A stretch of DNA of 64,000 nucleotides from Guillardia theta CCMP2712 (lineage: Eukaryota > Cryptophyceae > Pyrenomonadales > Geminigeraceae). Made by a program: the position numbers and the translations under genes. The stretch's first letter is position 1, and the number at the start of each line of letters is the position of its first letter. A model generated the notes under the pieces. That model made no database searches, was not told the DNA's origin, and saw nothing but the letters and a program-made list of their open reading frames with translations. The stretch lies in the NCBI RefSeq assembly GCF_000315625.1, contig NW_005434667.1, forward strand, positions 524,527-588,526, in the 5' to 3' direction. Shown here piece after piece: positions 42,101 through 53,812 of the stretch.

Positions 42101-43301
42101 GGATACACTCCATCTGGCCCGTGACGGGGTTCTTGGCGATGAAGTCCAGCGACTCTTGCATGTTCCTTAGCTCCATGTACGACAGCGTCGGGATCCATCC
42201 CGCTGACCCACTGGCCTTAGCGGCAGGGTCCGTCGCCTTCATCTCCATCAAAGCTCGTTGCACCTCTCGCTGTAGACACACAATACTCATTAGCTCTCCT
42301 CCCCCCCCGACCCCCGCCCTCCTTTTACCTGCACTAGCCAGTTGACATGATCGAGCGCCGCCACGTTCCACTGGGGATACAAGACCGTCGAAGACTCGAA
42401 AGGGTACGGCTGGCCGTTCTCGTATACCTTGACTGGCGCCAGATACCGGAAATACGACTTCTTCGTCTTACCCTGCCGACACGTACAAGACGTCAGTCCC
42501 TTCCAAGGCACAGCTCAGCACTCGCCCACCTCGCTCTCCATCAGCTCGATCTGGTTGGTGCGTACGAAGCCGACGTCGACCTTCTTTTGGTACACCATGT
42601 TGACCACAGTACCTTGGTTGGACGTGAAGACCAGCTGGGCAGGGTCTTGGATGTAGTTCAGGCCGTTGTCGACCATGACGCGGAACTGCGCTTGCCCCGA
42701 CCCCAGCCCGGATATCGAAGCCGCCGCAACTGCACAAAACAACAGTCTGTCAGCCCAGCATGTCACGTCGGCGATGCGTCAGGCGGCAGCCCTTACTTGA
42801 CTTGTCCTTGAGGTCTGCGATGGTTTTGATGTCCGTCCTGTCGGCTCGGACGAAGATGACGCCTCCAAACAGGGTGAAGTCGTACGTCTTGTCGCCAAGC
42901 TTCTGCGCTCCTATCTGGCTTACCAAGGACGAGGCTCCGTACTGAGACTCGATGCAGGAGTAGGCAGACGGGTTGACGTAGATGAAGTCGACGAACTTGG
43001 TCTCTACCCACGTGTAGAGGGTGGTGAAGTTCAGAGGTACCATGGTGAAGCTGATCTTAGGATAGAAGACGTCTCCGAGCTTCCTGTTGAGGTACTCTCC
43101 GAAGGTGAGGTTGAACTGCTCGTAGGCAGCATCGACGCCTCGGATAGCGAGCACGCCTACTTTATAGGAGTACTGTGTGACTGTACTTGGGAGGGTGACG
43201 TTAGGAGCTGGGCAGGAGGAGGCGTCGACAGTAGTATAAGGAAAGAGAACGGTCAGGGCGAGAAGGAAGAGGGGAAGTAATCGAGGAGAAGGAAGAACCA
43301 T
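39122..43301 (-). CDS. Receptor guanylyl cyclase with PhnD-like sensor and kinase domain, copy 1, 8 exons
   Basis: Exons 42797-43301, 42530-42729, 42329-42472, 41833-42269, 40153-41706, 39868-40063, 39415-39813 and 39122-39358 join in phase into 1223 residues. Order: signal peptide; PhnD/phosphonate-binding type periplasmic domain (~30-320; [57 protein letters not shown]); Cys-rich segment (~340-425); second extracellular beta segment; membrane helix ~532-555; kinase ~578-925 ([36 protein letters not shown]) with a Ser/Asp-rich insert after VAVK; cyclase ~965-1145 ([34 protein letters not shown]). Glu and Cys at the purine-selecting positions predict cGMP. The C-terminal tail after KTFWV-type TFWVE is unique to this copy. 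Confidence 0.92.
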
Positions 43302-44385
43302 TCTTGTCTTCGCGATGCACCCAGAAATTCAGGTATGACTCATCATGGCAAGGAATATTAAGGTGCGACGGGCAGAGGAGAACCTAAGAATCAATGTCAG
43401 GATTCATACCCGCAAATGGATTCTTCAACTGGCTCCTATTATAAACAACTTGGTTTTCACTGGCACTAATGCCAAAAATGCCCATACTGTGAGAGGGGGA
43501 ACTCGAGATGGAAGGGTCATCGATTCCACGATCGAAAGGAATGGTATGTTTGAACGATGAGGAGGGGATAAAACTTGAGGACACAAGTAGACGGAGCAGG
43601 AGGCATTCAAAAGCTGTCTGCCTGCAGCAACTACATTGATCGCTACCACAGCCCTGTTGCTCGCATCAGCAGGGTGAAGGGGGTAAAGTTGGAAGGAGGG
43701 GGTAGTCCATTGAGGCGGTAGATTCCTAACTAGAGAGGACCGGGTCCAAGCTGTATGAAACAGGGGTGGTCCAGGCGAAGTAATAGATTTGGAGTAGGAT
43801 ATGGGTACAAGAGGTCTAATTAGAGAGGGGACGGGGTCAGTGGGGTAGGGCTACTTCCGAGGCTTCGTGCGTTAGTCAGTGACCAGGAGAGGCGGGGGAT
43901 ACTTGTTTCATTCGAGTGAATAAATTCTTCTCGCATATTTGAATAATTCAGCAGAATTTTCAATGGTTGCGTTTGTATATTCAAGTGTATCCACGGAAAG
44001 GCCTGAGATGAGGGTGGTCAGTAGGTCCGTCCTGCACCATGAACTACCACCCGGTGGGATATATGGGTTTGTCTGGCCATTAGTTGGGGTGGGTCCTGTC
44101 ATCCGAGCCCGGCCCGCGTATAAGTGCATTGTAGCCCGGCCGGCACTGGCGGGGGAATCATCGGATCATTGGGAGGTAGACCCCCCTCCTACCACGTAAC
44201 TTACTAGTAAGAATGGGGGTGCCTGGCAGCCTCTCTTTCGGAACTGAAATTGAGTAAAGAAACCAACTGAGGGGACTCGGAAGCGGCCGAACCCCCTGCC
44301 CGACCTATACTTCCATTATCAGTTTACCACTCCTCCTCCTCCTCCTCCTCCTCCCACCTCCCTCCTTCCTACCTGCCCCCGCCTC

Positions 44386-44440
44386 CTCCCTCCTCCCTCC
44401 TCCCTCCTCCCTCCTCCCTCCTCCCTCCTCCCTCCTCCTT
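44386..44440. repeat. Heptamer (CCTCCCT)n microsatellite
   Basis: A tandem array with the same 7-nt unit as the intronic one at 3944-4004, here in intergenic DNA. Confidence 0.85.
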
Positions 44441-44641
44441 CCTTCCTCCCTGCCCCAACATTCCACCTCCTCCCTCCTCCTCCCTCCCCATCTCCTCCAC
44501 TCACCCAATACCCTTCCCCCCGTCCTCACCTCTCCCCTTCCTCCCTCACTCCCAACACCTCTTCTGCCCTCCTATCTCTCTCCATTATCCTTGCTTCCTG
44601 TCTCCCCGGCTCCTGCCCTCTTCTGTTCCAGGCTCTTGTCC

Positions 44642-44971
44642 TCAAGGCGTCGGCAGCAGCTGCTTTCCTATGTTTCCTCTCTCTCGTGTCCGATACCCTT
44701 CTGTGTTTTCGTCAGAGAAAGCAGCACGAAAACTATCCGCCTCCTCCTCAACGCTCGCCAGTAAATCTGCTGCTGCAACTTCGCACCCATCGAGCGTCAA
44801 CTTTCGATGAGAGCCTTGGCGTTCAAGCACACGAACGGCAGGAGCATCGAATCCCTGGCGGAAGACAGCCACATCCACATAGCAGCGCTGAAACGACGTG
44901 GAGGCATGATTACACTCGCAACTCCTCCTCCTGACGCTTTCTTGCAGAAACTCTCGCACCTGATTTCTCAA
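44642..44971 (-). CDS. Weak hypothetical ORF
   Basis: A 109-residue open frame with balanced composition (VDVAVFRQGFDAPAVRVLER, ASVEEEADSFRAAFSDENTE). No family is recognised and no splice partners are found. It may be an exon of an unrecognised gene or chance. Confidence 0.22.
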   Translation of the reverse strand: MRNQVREFLQESVRRRSCECNHASTSFQRCYVDVAVFRQGFDAPAVRVLERQGSHRKLTLDGCEVAAADLLASVEEEADSFRAAFSDENTEGYRTRERGNIGKQLLPTP

Positions 44972-46127
44972 GGATAGGACGTGAATGCCCGTATCCGCTC
45001 CACCGACACGCCGGTGCTGCTCGCTACCTCGCTGGAAAATGTTGCTTGCGGTTGATGCTATTGCTGCTTTGCCTGTTCACAGGATGATGATGATGATGAT
45101 GATAAAGAACAATTTTGGTAATTCTCTACAGTGACTTTCTCATGTCCCTGTAGTCCGCCTTCATTTCTTGCCATCAGTGTTCAAGCTTCTCCATAACATT
45201 CCGTGCCTTGCAAAAGTTTTGCCGCATCCTTTTCTTGCGGATAAATTCCGGTTTCAACTTCTTCAAGGGGCATATCTTTCTTGCTATTCCATTCTCCTCA
45301 AATTGTTCCCCACAGTTCCAACTGGAACGGTAGGAGGGAGGAAGGGGAGGAGCCACAGGTTCTTACAATCAACCTTCTGCACGAAAGCGTAATTTTCAAG
45401 AACCGTACAGATCTCATCTGTGTCCCACTTAAACAAATCTCGTAAGTAGAACTGGTGCGTCCGTGCCGACACGTGACACCCAGGTCATGTCCGACATGCC
45501 CAGTGCCGACTCCAAGGTCCGACCGTCATGCCTCCGGGTCTATCACATCCACTTGTAACTTGTGTGCTTCTCCTGTGACATTTGTAAAAAACTGTCGTAA
45601 CCATGACTGAATTTGTTTAAGCTCTCGATAATTTCATACCGTGGCATCATGGCAAAGCCGCGACTGCGGCAGTCAGTCACAAGTTCAAGTGACAGTAGTG
45701 CACCGTACTATCATGAGTCATTTGAGTCCGATCAGGACTCCGGGAGTCCCGGCCGGCCGGCCGCCGGCCCGGCGGCGGCGGGCCGCCAGCCGCCGAGTCT
45801 TTCGTTTGCCTCGTGCTAGGCCTTTCTAGGGCTCTCTCCTAGCACTTGGGGGGTAGGGGCAAAGGCTATGGTCCTAGAGTATGTATGCCGTAGCTCCCTA
45901 GCACTAGCTAGGCGCCTCCTGCATGTCGCTCGGTACCCGGTTGGGAGCGGGCGGAGAAATCAGACAGCAGAGCGAAGGAAAGGCCGGGATTCATCGGAAG
46001 AAGGATAGATCGTGAACGAGTGCGGGACGAAGCAAGAGCAGAGAGGAAATCAGTGGGCAAGAGGGCTGTCTCCTCAAACAGCGGCCATCAGTGAGGACCG
46101 GCGCGGTGCAGTTCTCCAGAGTAGGAG

Positions 46128-46385
46128 ATGTATGAATCGACCACAACATCGATTCCAACCCGATTAAAGCAGCACAGTCTTGCTAACCACGGAATGCTTC
46201 CAGACAAAGACGATGTTCAAGAACTTGTGATTTATCTCACCCTGCTTTTCATTGTGCTCTCATGGATGCTTCGAGAGATACACATAGCCTTTTTCACGGA
46301 AGATTCTGAAACGCCATATAGACGAGACCCTCGGAGCGATGAAAACTCTGGAAACCCTCCATCAACTACAAACAGCGATTGTTAA
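46128..46385 (+). CDS. Small hypothetical ORF with one membrane helix
   Basis: An 85-residue frame with a hydrophobic segment (ELVIYLTLLFIVLSWMLREI) and a polar Ser/Asp/Asn tail. Base composition is less GC-rich than the neighbouring genes. No family is recognised. A second small frame (46476-46718, about 80 residues, two hydrophobic stretches) follows after a 22-C homopolymer, so the two may be parts of one degraded gene. Confidence 0.28.
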   Translation: MYESTTTSIPTRLKQHSLANHGMLPDKDDVQELVIYLTLLFIVLSWMLREIHIAFFTEDSETPYRRDPRSDENSGNPPSTTNSDC

Positions 46386-46440
46386 TGGGACGAACTAGAA
46401 TGTTATTGAGAAGACCCTTGTTGAACTACTGACTCCACCG

Positions 46441-46462
46441 CCCCCCCCCCCCCCCCCCCCCC
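46441..46462. repeat. Homopolymer of 22 C
   Basis: A run of 22 consecutive C's, preceded by CCACCG. It lies between two small ORFs. Length calls in such runs are often assembly-dependent. Confidence 0.9.
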
Positions 46463-48161
46463 TCCGCAACCCTCGATGATTGGGATGATGACTGGGATAT
46501 CAGCATTGACATCTTTTTCAATTCTTTGGATTTGGTTTCCATCAGAGAATCATGTTTATGAACGAGATTGGCTGAAAAAAAATCTTTCATCTAAACGGAC
46601 TGATACCTTCAAGCAAATCGTGCTGCGGGAAAGCAGCTTGCTTCACTTTTTGATAGGTTACTTGTTTCCAATTTGGATTGCATCATTGAGTGAATTATTC
46701 TGCTCTTGTGACACCTAGCAGCCATGCCTATCCTCCTGGAGTAACTTGATTTACTTCAGACCGATTACTTGATCATGTGTTTTCACTCTCAAGGCAGGCG
46801 AACAGAGCAAACCTTGCTGTTCAGTTCCGCTGGCCATGGATGTTTCTAGATCGATCCCGCCACATATTTGCTTGCCTCATCTGAATTTCTCGTCTGATTC
46901 AGCTGCTTGGTGTCTGCTTTCATCTTCTGTCTACGATCGGCCTGTTCCTCTCCATATTTCGATTTCCTGTGCTGAATACCTCGACTCCCCCGACTCAAGA
47001 TGATCGATCATCTTGCTAAGTTGCAAGTTCGCATGCTCATTCATAGTCACGTCCGCCTTCACGCAAGTGTAATTTAGAAATCAGTATGAGGACAATCAGG
47101 ACTAGCACTGCGGCACTCAACATTTACTCAAAGTTAAGTTAAAAATCAGTACGAGGACAATCAAAAGTTCCGGCACACAGGGGGCTCAGGCTGCGTATGA
47201 CGCATTATTATTACTTTACTTTGAGTAAAGAACTGAAGAATGATTATTATTATCTATTGTTCTTTTATGGTCTATTGAGCGCGTCGAGGTTCAAGACGGT
47301 ACCACCGCAATACTCGAATTGTTCTGGTAGACCAGGCAGGGGGTCTTGCTATATGTCAATGAGGGGTGGTGGAGGATACCTCACCATATACTATAAATCT
47401 TTCAATAAATTTTATTGTCATCTTCGTCCCCACGATATCTTTCACCCTGTCAGCATCCGCCGCAACACCCTACCCCCTCCTATATCACGTGATACTAGAA
47501 CCCTACCTCCTCCTTGCCTAGTATGGTACCCCACCCATTCTACTTCAGTGATATCCTGGCAATACCTCCACCCCACCCTTCCCTTGAACGGGCTCACGAA
47601 GAACCCCCTCTTTGGCCTACATTGTTCTGAAGAACCACCCCTACTTTGAGTGACCCCTTACCGCACCCCTCCTACCCCACCGAGTGTGCTATCCATTGTT
47701 GCTGGTCCCTCCATGGTCCCAGACGCCCCGCAGAAAGGCGGCCAAGGCGCGGAGTACGGATGTAGAGAAGGGAGCATGAGAGAAGGAATGGAGATGGAAA
47801 GACTCGCACAGGATAGTGCTGCAGTAGTAGACTCAGACGAGTTTTCAACAGCTAGCCTCCATGATTGAAACCAGAATGTGACTGGAGTTCGGGTTGTTAC
47901 ATTCGAGGAAATCTTGAGGCAGGCGGGGAGAAAAGACGTGATTGTTAGGCAGAGGGCATGAAAACGTGATGTAATAGAAATGCTGTGAATTCTCCTTATG
48001 AGTGATCGGCTAAGTCTCTCTGTAGATAACTCACGGGTTCTTGATTGTTTCCTTGGCAGGATAGGGACCACAGATTCAACTCCATCAAACATGCGTTGTG
48101 ACGAATAAGAGACGATTCTCCGAGATTCAAGTGATCGTCAAGTGAAAGGATTCAGGGAAGG

Positions 48162-51100
48162 ATGCTCTCTTCTTCTAGACACGTCCTGCTTTGTTTTCTC
48201 GCCCTTTTCGTCCTCGTTGCGGATGCTGCTGTGGACAACTCGTCCTGCCCAGCTCCTAACGTCACCCTCCCAAGTACAGTCACACAGTACTCCTACAAAG
48301 TAGGCGTGCTCGCCATCAACGGATTCGCAGACGCAAATGCGAAGTACAAACTCATGTTCGAAGAGTACCTCAACAGGAAGCTCCGAGACGTCTTCCACCC
48401 TAAGATCAACTTCACCATGGTACCTCTGGACTTCACCACCCTCTACACGTGGGTAGAGACCAAGATCGTCGACTTCATCTACGTCAACCCGTCTGCCTAC
48501 TCCTGCATCGAGTCTCAGTACGGAGCCTCGTCCTTGGCCAGTCAACAAAGTATACAGAAGCTTGGCAACGACACTTACGACTTCGCCCTGTTTGGAGGCG
48601 TCATCTTCGTCCGAGCCGACAGGACGGACATCAAAACCATCGCAGACCTCAAGGACAAGTCAAGTAAGAGCTGCCGCCTGACGCATCGCCGACGTGACAT
48701 GCTGGGCTGACAGACTGTTGTTTTGTGCAGTTGCGGCGGCTTCGATATCCGGGCTGGGGTCGGGGCAAGCGCAGTTCCGCGTCATGGTCGACAACGGCCT
48801 GAACTACATCCAAGACCCTGCCCAGCTGGTCTTCACGTCCAACCAAGGTACTGTGGTCAACATGGTGTACCAAAAGAAGGTCGACGTCGGCTTCGTACGC
48901 ACCAACCAGATCGAGCAGATGGAGAGCAAGGTGGGCGAGTGCTGAGCTGTGCCTTGGAAGGGACTGACGTCTTGTACGTGTCGGCAGGGGAACACCAAGA
49001 AGTCGTATTTCCGGTATCTGGCGCCAGTCAAGGTATACGAGAACGGCCAGCCGTACCCTTTCGAGTCCTCGACGATCTTGTATCCGGAATGGAACGTGGC
49101 GGCACTTAGTCATGTGCATTGGCTGGTGCAGGTAAAAGGAGGGCGGGGGTCGGGGGGGGGGGGAGGAGAGCTAATGAGTATTGTGTGTCTACAGCGAGAG
49201 GTGCAACGAGCTTTGCTGGAGTTGGATCAGTCGGACCCTGCCGCCAAGGCAGCAACGGTCAAGGGATGGATCCCAACGCTGTCGTACATGGAGCTGAGGA
49301 ACATGCAAGAGAAGCTAGACTTCATCTCTAAGAACCCCGCCACGGGCCAGATGGAGTGTATCCGAGGTACAGCGCTCTATGACTCCATCACTTGTCCCCC
49401 AGGATACTTCAAACAGACCCAAGCAGAAGTCGAAGCAGGGTGTGCCAAGTTAAAATTGACTTGTCCCGTTGGCTCATCGTGCACGTGCAAGCCGTGCACC
49501 AAGGCGTTTGACGTAGATGTCATTCAAGTGAATGACACGCTGACGGCAATCGCAAACAATGGTCAAACGTACCTTGGATGTGCGAAGATGACGACGTGTG
49601 CTCTAAGTCGACAGAAGTCGAAGTTCAAATTCAGGTCTTCTTATTTTTCGTTAGTCCATCGTCCGATTTCTGATCGACTCAAAACAGTGTGATTGACAAC
49701 AAGAAGCGAGACAACATGGTGTTCACATACATCTTGCACTTGACAGACAGATTGGTGAAAGGGCAGGCAAATAAAACCACGACTCTTTACAGCTACGAGA
49801 TTGTTGAAGAGATCGATTTCAAGGGTCAGTGGCTCATAGAAATCTTCGCAAACGGTGAACAAATCAATGAGTCCCCTCTTTTCATTCAAATCGCCAGTCG
49901 TGATTGCGCAGCCGAATATGGAGCAAACTCTCTGCGAGTAGCGACAGATGCAGGTGACTGTGTGTGCAACAGCCGATCATTCAAATCTGGAAGCAAGTGT
50001 GTCGACCTAGCCTGGTTCATCCCTGTCATCGTCGTGCCGATTCTGTTGCTCCTTGTGTTAGCAGTGATCATGTGGATGAGACATCAGATTAGGAAACAAG
50101 ACTCCCTGTGGCTGGTCAAGCCTGATGAGCTTCAGTACAACAACCCCGTCGAGATCCTTGGACGTGGCACCTTCGGACTTGTTGTGCAAGCTGAGTACAG
50201 AGGAACGACAGTAGCGGTCAAGAGGGTGATTCCCCCGAAGAAGAACAAGGACCGCAAGAAGCGAATGAGCGCAGAGTCCATGGCTCACACAAGCATGTCA
50301 GGATCAGCAAGAAACATGTCAAGAGGGTCCGTGAAAGGATTCTCTACCAATGGTACAGGCTCCCTCATGGGATTCAATTCAGGCTCTCAGAATGGCTCCT
50401 CCTCCATGGACGAGGACGACATGGAATCTGGCCTCCTGTCCCTCTGCGTCTTCAAGAAGGACAAGCACGCCGAGCTCAAGGCTAACTTCGTCCAAGAAAT
50501 GCGTATCCTCTCCAAGCTCCGCCACCCCTGCATCACCACCGTCATGGGCGCGATCATCGGAGACAGGAACACGGAGCCCATGCTCATCATGGAGTGCATG
50601 GATCACGGGTCTCTGTACGACTTGCTCCACAACGAGACCATGGTGATCGAGGGGGAGATGATCCTTCCCATCCTCCGCGACATCGCTCAAGGCGTGCGCT
50701 TCCTTCATGCAGCAGACCCGCTCATCGTCCATGGCGATCTCAAAGCACAGAACGTCCTGGTGGACTCAAAGTTCCGAGCCAAGGTCGCTGACTTCGGTCT
50801 CAGCCAGAAGAAGCAGCTGGGAGCTTGCGGCACTCCCTTGTGGATGGCCCCCGAGCTGCTCAACGGAGGGACCAACACTCCGCAGACCGACGTGTATGCC
50901 TTCGGCATCGTGCTCGCAGAGGTGTACAGCCGCAGGGATCCGTATGAGGGAGAGGATACCAGGACGGTGCTGGAGGAGGTGGCCGATCTCAAACGGCCGG
51001 TGGACAAGCGTCCTGCCATCCCTCCCGCGTGTCCCTCGGACGTGGTGAGCATCATGAAGGACTGCTGGCACAAGAACCCTGTCTTCCGCCCTCCGTTCGA

Positions 51101-52197
51101 GGAGGTCGAGCGCCGCCTGAAGGCTCTGGATGCTCAGCATGCCGGGCCCCTTAGCGTGTTTGCTGGATATCATCACAAGACTTTGGACAATGGAAAGTCG
51201 CACGAGGAGCTTCTATACGACGTGTTCCCGTGAGCATCGCCTGTTTGCTCTCTCCTCCTCTTCTGCTGCCTTCTGCCCGCTGCCTGTCACCTCATGCCAT
51301 GACAATCCTTGCTCGCAGGCGTCACGTCGCCATCGCTCTGCGCGAAGGTCGCAAGGTCGAGCCTGAGCGCCGCGACATGGTCACCATCTTCTTCTCCGAC
51401 ATCGTCGGCTTCACAACCATCAGCAGCACCCTCGACCCCGTCAAGGTCTCCAACATGCTCGACCGGCTCTACTCGATCTTCGACCGCTTGTCCAGCACCT
51501 ACGGCGTCTTCAAGGTAAGTGCTCTGCCCTGACCACGTGCGAGGAGAGTAAGAGCTGCGCTCCTCCAGGTCGAGACCATCGGCGATGCGTACATGGCGGT
51601 AACCAACCTGGTGGAGGACCAGCCCTTCGACCACGCCTTGAGGATCGCTCGCTTCGCCATCGGAGCCATCAAGGCTGCGCAGTCGACCCCCGTCGACCTT
51701 GACGATCCTTCCAAGGGCACCGTGCAGATCCGAGTCGGCTTCCACTGCGGGCCAGTGGTGGCCAACGTGGTGGGGACGAGGAACCTGCGATACTGTCTCT
51801 TCGGAGACACGGTGAACACAGCTTCGCGCATGGAGTCCAACTCCGAGGCTCTCAAGATCCACTGCTCCGAGCGAGCTGCCGAGGTGCTGAAGAAACAGGC
51901 AGTAGAGACGGAAGTTCACCTGGTCCCTCGCGGCACGATCCAAATCAAAGGGAAGGGAGAGATGAAGGTGAGGAGGCGTGTTGCAGTGCGGGAGGTTTCG
52001 AGGAGGCTGACTGGTGGGCGCTGCAGACGTTCTGGGTGGAAGAGCGGAAGATTTCGACCACCATAGTCGAGAGTGCCACGGAATTCGAAGAGTTTGAAGT
52101 CTCCGCAACTCCTGCCAGGATGTCAATTACTGTCACTGACAACATCACTATGGACGCAGACCTAGGGTTCAGTCACTCAGGTCGCCAACTAGCCTAG
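48162..52197 (+). CDS. Receptor guanylyl cyclase with PhnD-like sensor and kinase domain, copy 2, 8 exons
   Basis: Exons 48162-48663, 48731-48930, 48988-49131, 49195-49634, 49688-51229, 51319-51514, 51569-51967 and 52027-52197 give 1197 residues with the same architecture and intron phases as copy 1. The binding domain differs from copy 1 mainly near [20 protein letters not shown]. The Cys-rich and juxtamembrane segments are strongly diverged ([20 protein letters not shown]; DYYxx-free loop before the helix [17 protein letters not shown]). The kinase from [10 protein letters not shown] onward and the cyclase are almost identical in sequence to copy 1. The kinase insert is shorter and different. 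The C-terminal tail after TFWVEER is unrelated to that of copy 1. Inference: paralogues sensing different ligands with the same output. Confidence 0.92.
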
Positions 52198-52838
52198 CCT
52201 ACTTAATAGGCTAGTCATGCCAGGCCGCCCCGCACTCGCGGCAGAGCTTTCAAGTTTTAACGGCGTGATAGTACGGTGCTAGTACGAACCAGCCTAATAC
52301 GTCAAGCCAAGCATTTAATACAAATCTTTGAATGGTCTGCCTAGACTCGTGACTAGTCACTATTGGGCCCGGCGCCGGTCATCCGGTCAGATGGCACGGT
52401 GCCGGTGCTGTGTGCCGGTCACCGTGGCACACGGTCACCGGGTGCTGCGGCCGATCGGACTCTGGTGCGGACTTGTTGGATTGTTTTGACTAAAACAACA
52501 TCTGTTTTTTACGCCATCATGGCGGCGACGGGGAAGAAAGGGGAGCGGAGAAAAGAGGCGGGCAGGGAGGCAGGGAGGCAGGGAGGCAGGGAGGCAGGGA
52601 GGCAGGGAGGCAGGGAGGCAGGGAGGCAGGGAGGCAGGGAGGCAGGGAGGCAGGGAGGTAGGTAGGTGACCATGGAGGGAAACAGTGGAGATGGAGGAGA
52701 GGAAGAGCAAGAGTGACGAACAGGGAAACACAACGAGAACAAGTATTCCAAAATCATTGTTGTAACGATAGCTGAGGCTCACGAGTCATGTTGTAAACTT
52801 GTACAGTTTCTGACCTTCACCCTGCTCCAGGACGAAGC
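52198..52838. other. Intergenic: CpG-rich island and GGCAGGGA repeat
   Basis: Positions 52215-52460 contain dyad-rich words (CTAGTCAC, GGGCCCGGCGCC, GGTCACCG). Positions 52560-52657 are about twelve copies of the octamer GGCAGGGA. The frame through the octamers (Arg/Glu/Ala/Gly) is not a gene. RPB11 starts at 52839. Confidence 0.6.
52560..52657. repeat. Octamer (GGCAGGGA)n minisatellite
   Basis: About twelve near-perfect tandem copies, degrading into GGTAGGTAGG at the right edge. Confidence 0.9.
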
Positions 52839-53504
52839 ATGAACGCGCCCAAGATTGAAGAACGCTTCTTCCTCCTTCCTGACGAGGAGAGGTCATCCCA
52901 GTGTTCATTTCACCATCGCCCCTTCATGCACCTGCAGGTTGATAGCTGAAGATGACACCAAGATTGAAGGGGCGACGAACTTCACCATCACCAAGGAGGA
53001 TCACACCATGTGAGTTTCCCTGCGCTTCAACGCGCATGTAACCTTTGCTCAGTGGCAATCCTCTCCGAGTACAACTACTGCGAGACCCCTCTGTCCTCTT
53101 TGCAGGGTGATCTCAAAATGGCCTATCCTCCCCTCTACCTCCCCCCCTCTCTTCACCCTCCTCCTTGTCCTCCTGGACCTCCTCCTCTGCGGCCTCTTCA
53201 CCCTCTCTACAGGTATAGGCTTCCCCATCCTCTGGAGACCAAACTTCAGATCAAGATCCAGACCAAGAGCACGTCAAACCCTCAACTGGCGCTCACCGAC
53301 GCCATCTCATCGCTCAAGAAGGTGCAAGAATAACCTTCCGTCCTGTCCGTATCAGCCCTTTCCCTTCCTCCTCTCCGTCAGTGATCGCCCCCCGCCTGTC
53401 ATTTATCATCCTTGCTTCAGGAGTTCCAGCGGCTCGACAAGGCCCTCGAGGACGCCGTGAAGACTTACAAGGAGCAGGGCAACGCAGGGGCCATGGACTA
53501 CTAG
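52839..53504 (+). CDS. RPB11: RNA polymerase II subunit RPB11 (POLR2J), 5 exons
   Basis: RPB11 pairs with RPB3 in the polymerase II assembly platform, equivalent to bacterial alpha. Exons 52839-52891, 52938-53009, 53053-53106, 53213-53321 and 53421-53504 give 123 residues (human 117). The sequence starts MNAPKIEERFFLLPDEE, like human MNAPPAFESFLLFEGEK. The core TKEDHTIGNPLRVQLLRDPS, VLFAGYRLPHPLETKLQIKI and TSNPQLALTDAISSLKKEFQ is diagnostic. Exon 3 is easily missed: a nearby TTTGCAG offers a false acceptor that opens a hydrophobic frame, but only the CTCAG acceptor at 53052 restores the GN...LLRDPSVLFAGY segment. Confidence 0.95.
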
Positions 53505-53812
53505 TGGAGAGGAAGGGGAGGAGCCGACGAAGGCGGGCGGATGCGATTATAAGGATGCGATCATGAAGAGATTGGGGAAGGAACGAGGAGGGCGGAAGGG
53601 GGGTGAAGGGAGAGAAGCAAGGTCTGCGAAAGCGAATCTCTCGGAATTTATTTATCAAAGTTACCAACGTGAACTGAGGCGGCAGGTTGAAATGCTTATC
53701 GTACACTCGGACACTCTCCTTCCTCATCTCCTCCTCGTTCTCTTCGCGTTCCCTCCGTTGGTCATCTCGTCCTCCGACGCTCTCTTGCGGCATTGCACAA
53801 ATAGGTCGATGA
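53505..53812. other. Convergent gap between RPB11 and the TBP-like gene
   Basis: 3' flanks only. No gene is seen. Confidence 0.5.

Larger units (their letters stand above)
43302..48161. other. 4.9 kb spacer between the head-to-head receptor cyclases
   Basis: No convincing gene is seen. Contents: a G-rich (C-rich on minus) tract at 43660-44230; a pyrimidine block with CCT and CCTCCCT repeats at 44326-44520; a weak minus frame at 44642-44971; a CpG island at 45725-45800; two small plus frames with membrane helices at 46128-46718 separated by 22 C's; and a C-rich tract at 47420-47700. The two gene-proximal flanks do not resemble each other, so the duplication ends near the start codons. Confidence 0.55.

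Noticed and set aside
50379-51203. Antisense frames over the kinase exon of copy 2 (and the mirror set in copy 1)
   Set aside because: They are reverse-complement shadows of GC-rich coding sequence, with no family features.
52363-52665. 100-residue Arg/Glu/Gly-rich frame
   Set aside because: It is translated from the GGCAGGGA octamer array and the CpG island.
53107-53460. Hydrophobic plus-strand frame within RPB11
   Set aside because: It follows a false TTTGCAG acceptor. Using the upstream CTCAG acceptor restores the conserved RPB11 core.
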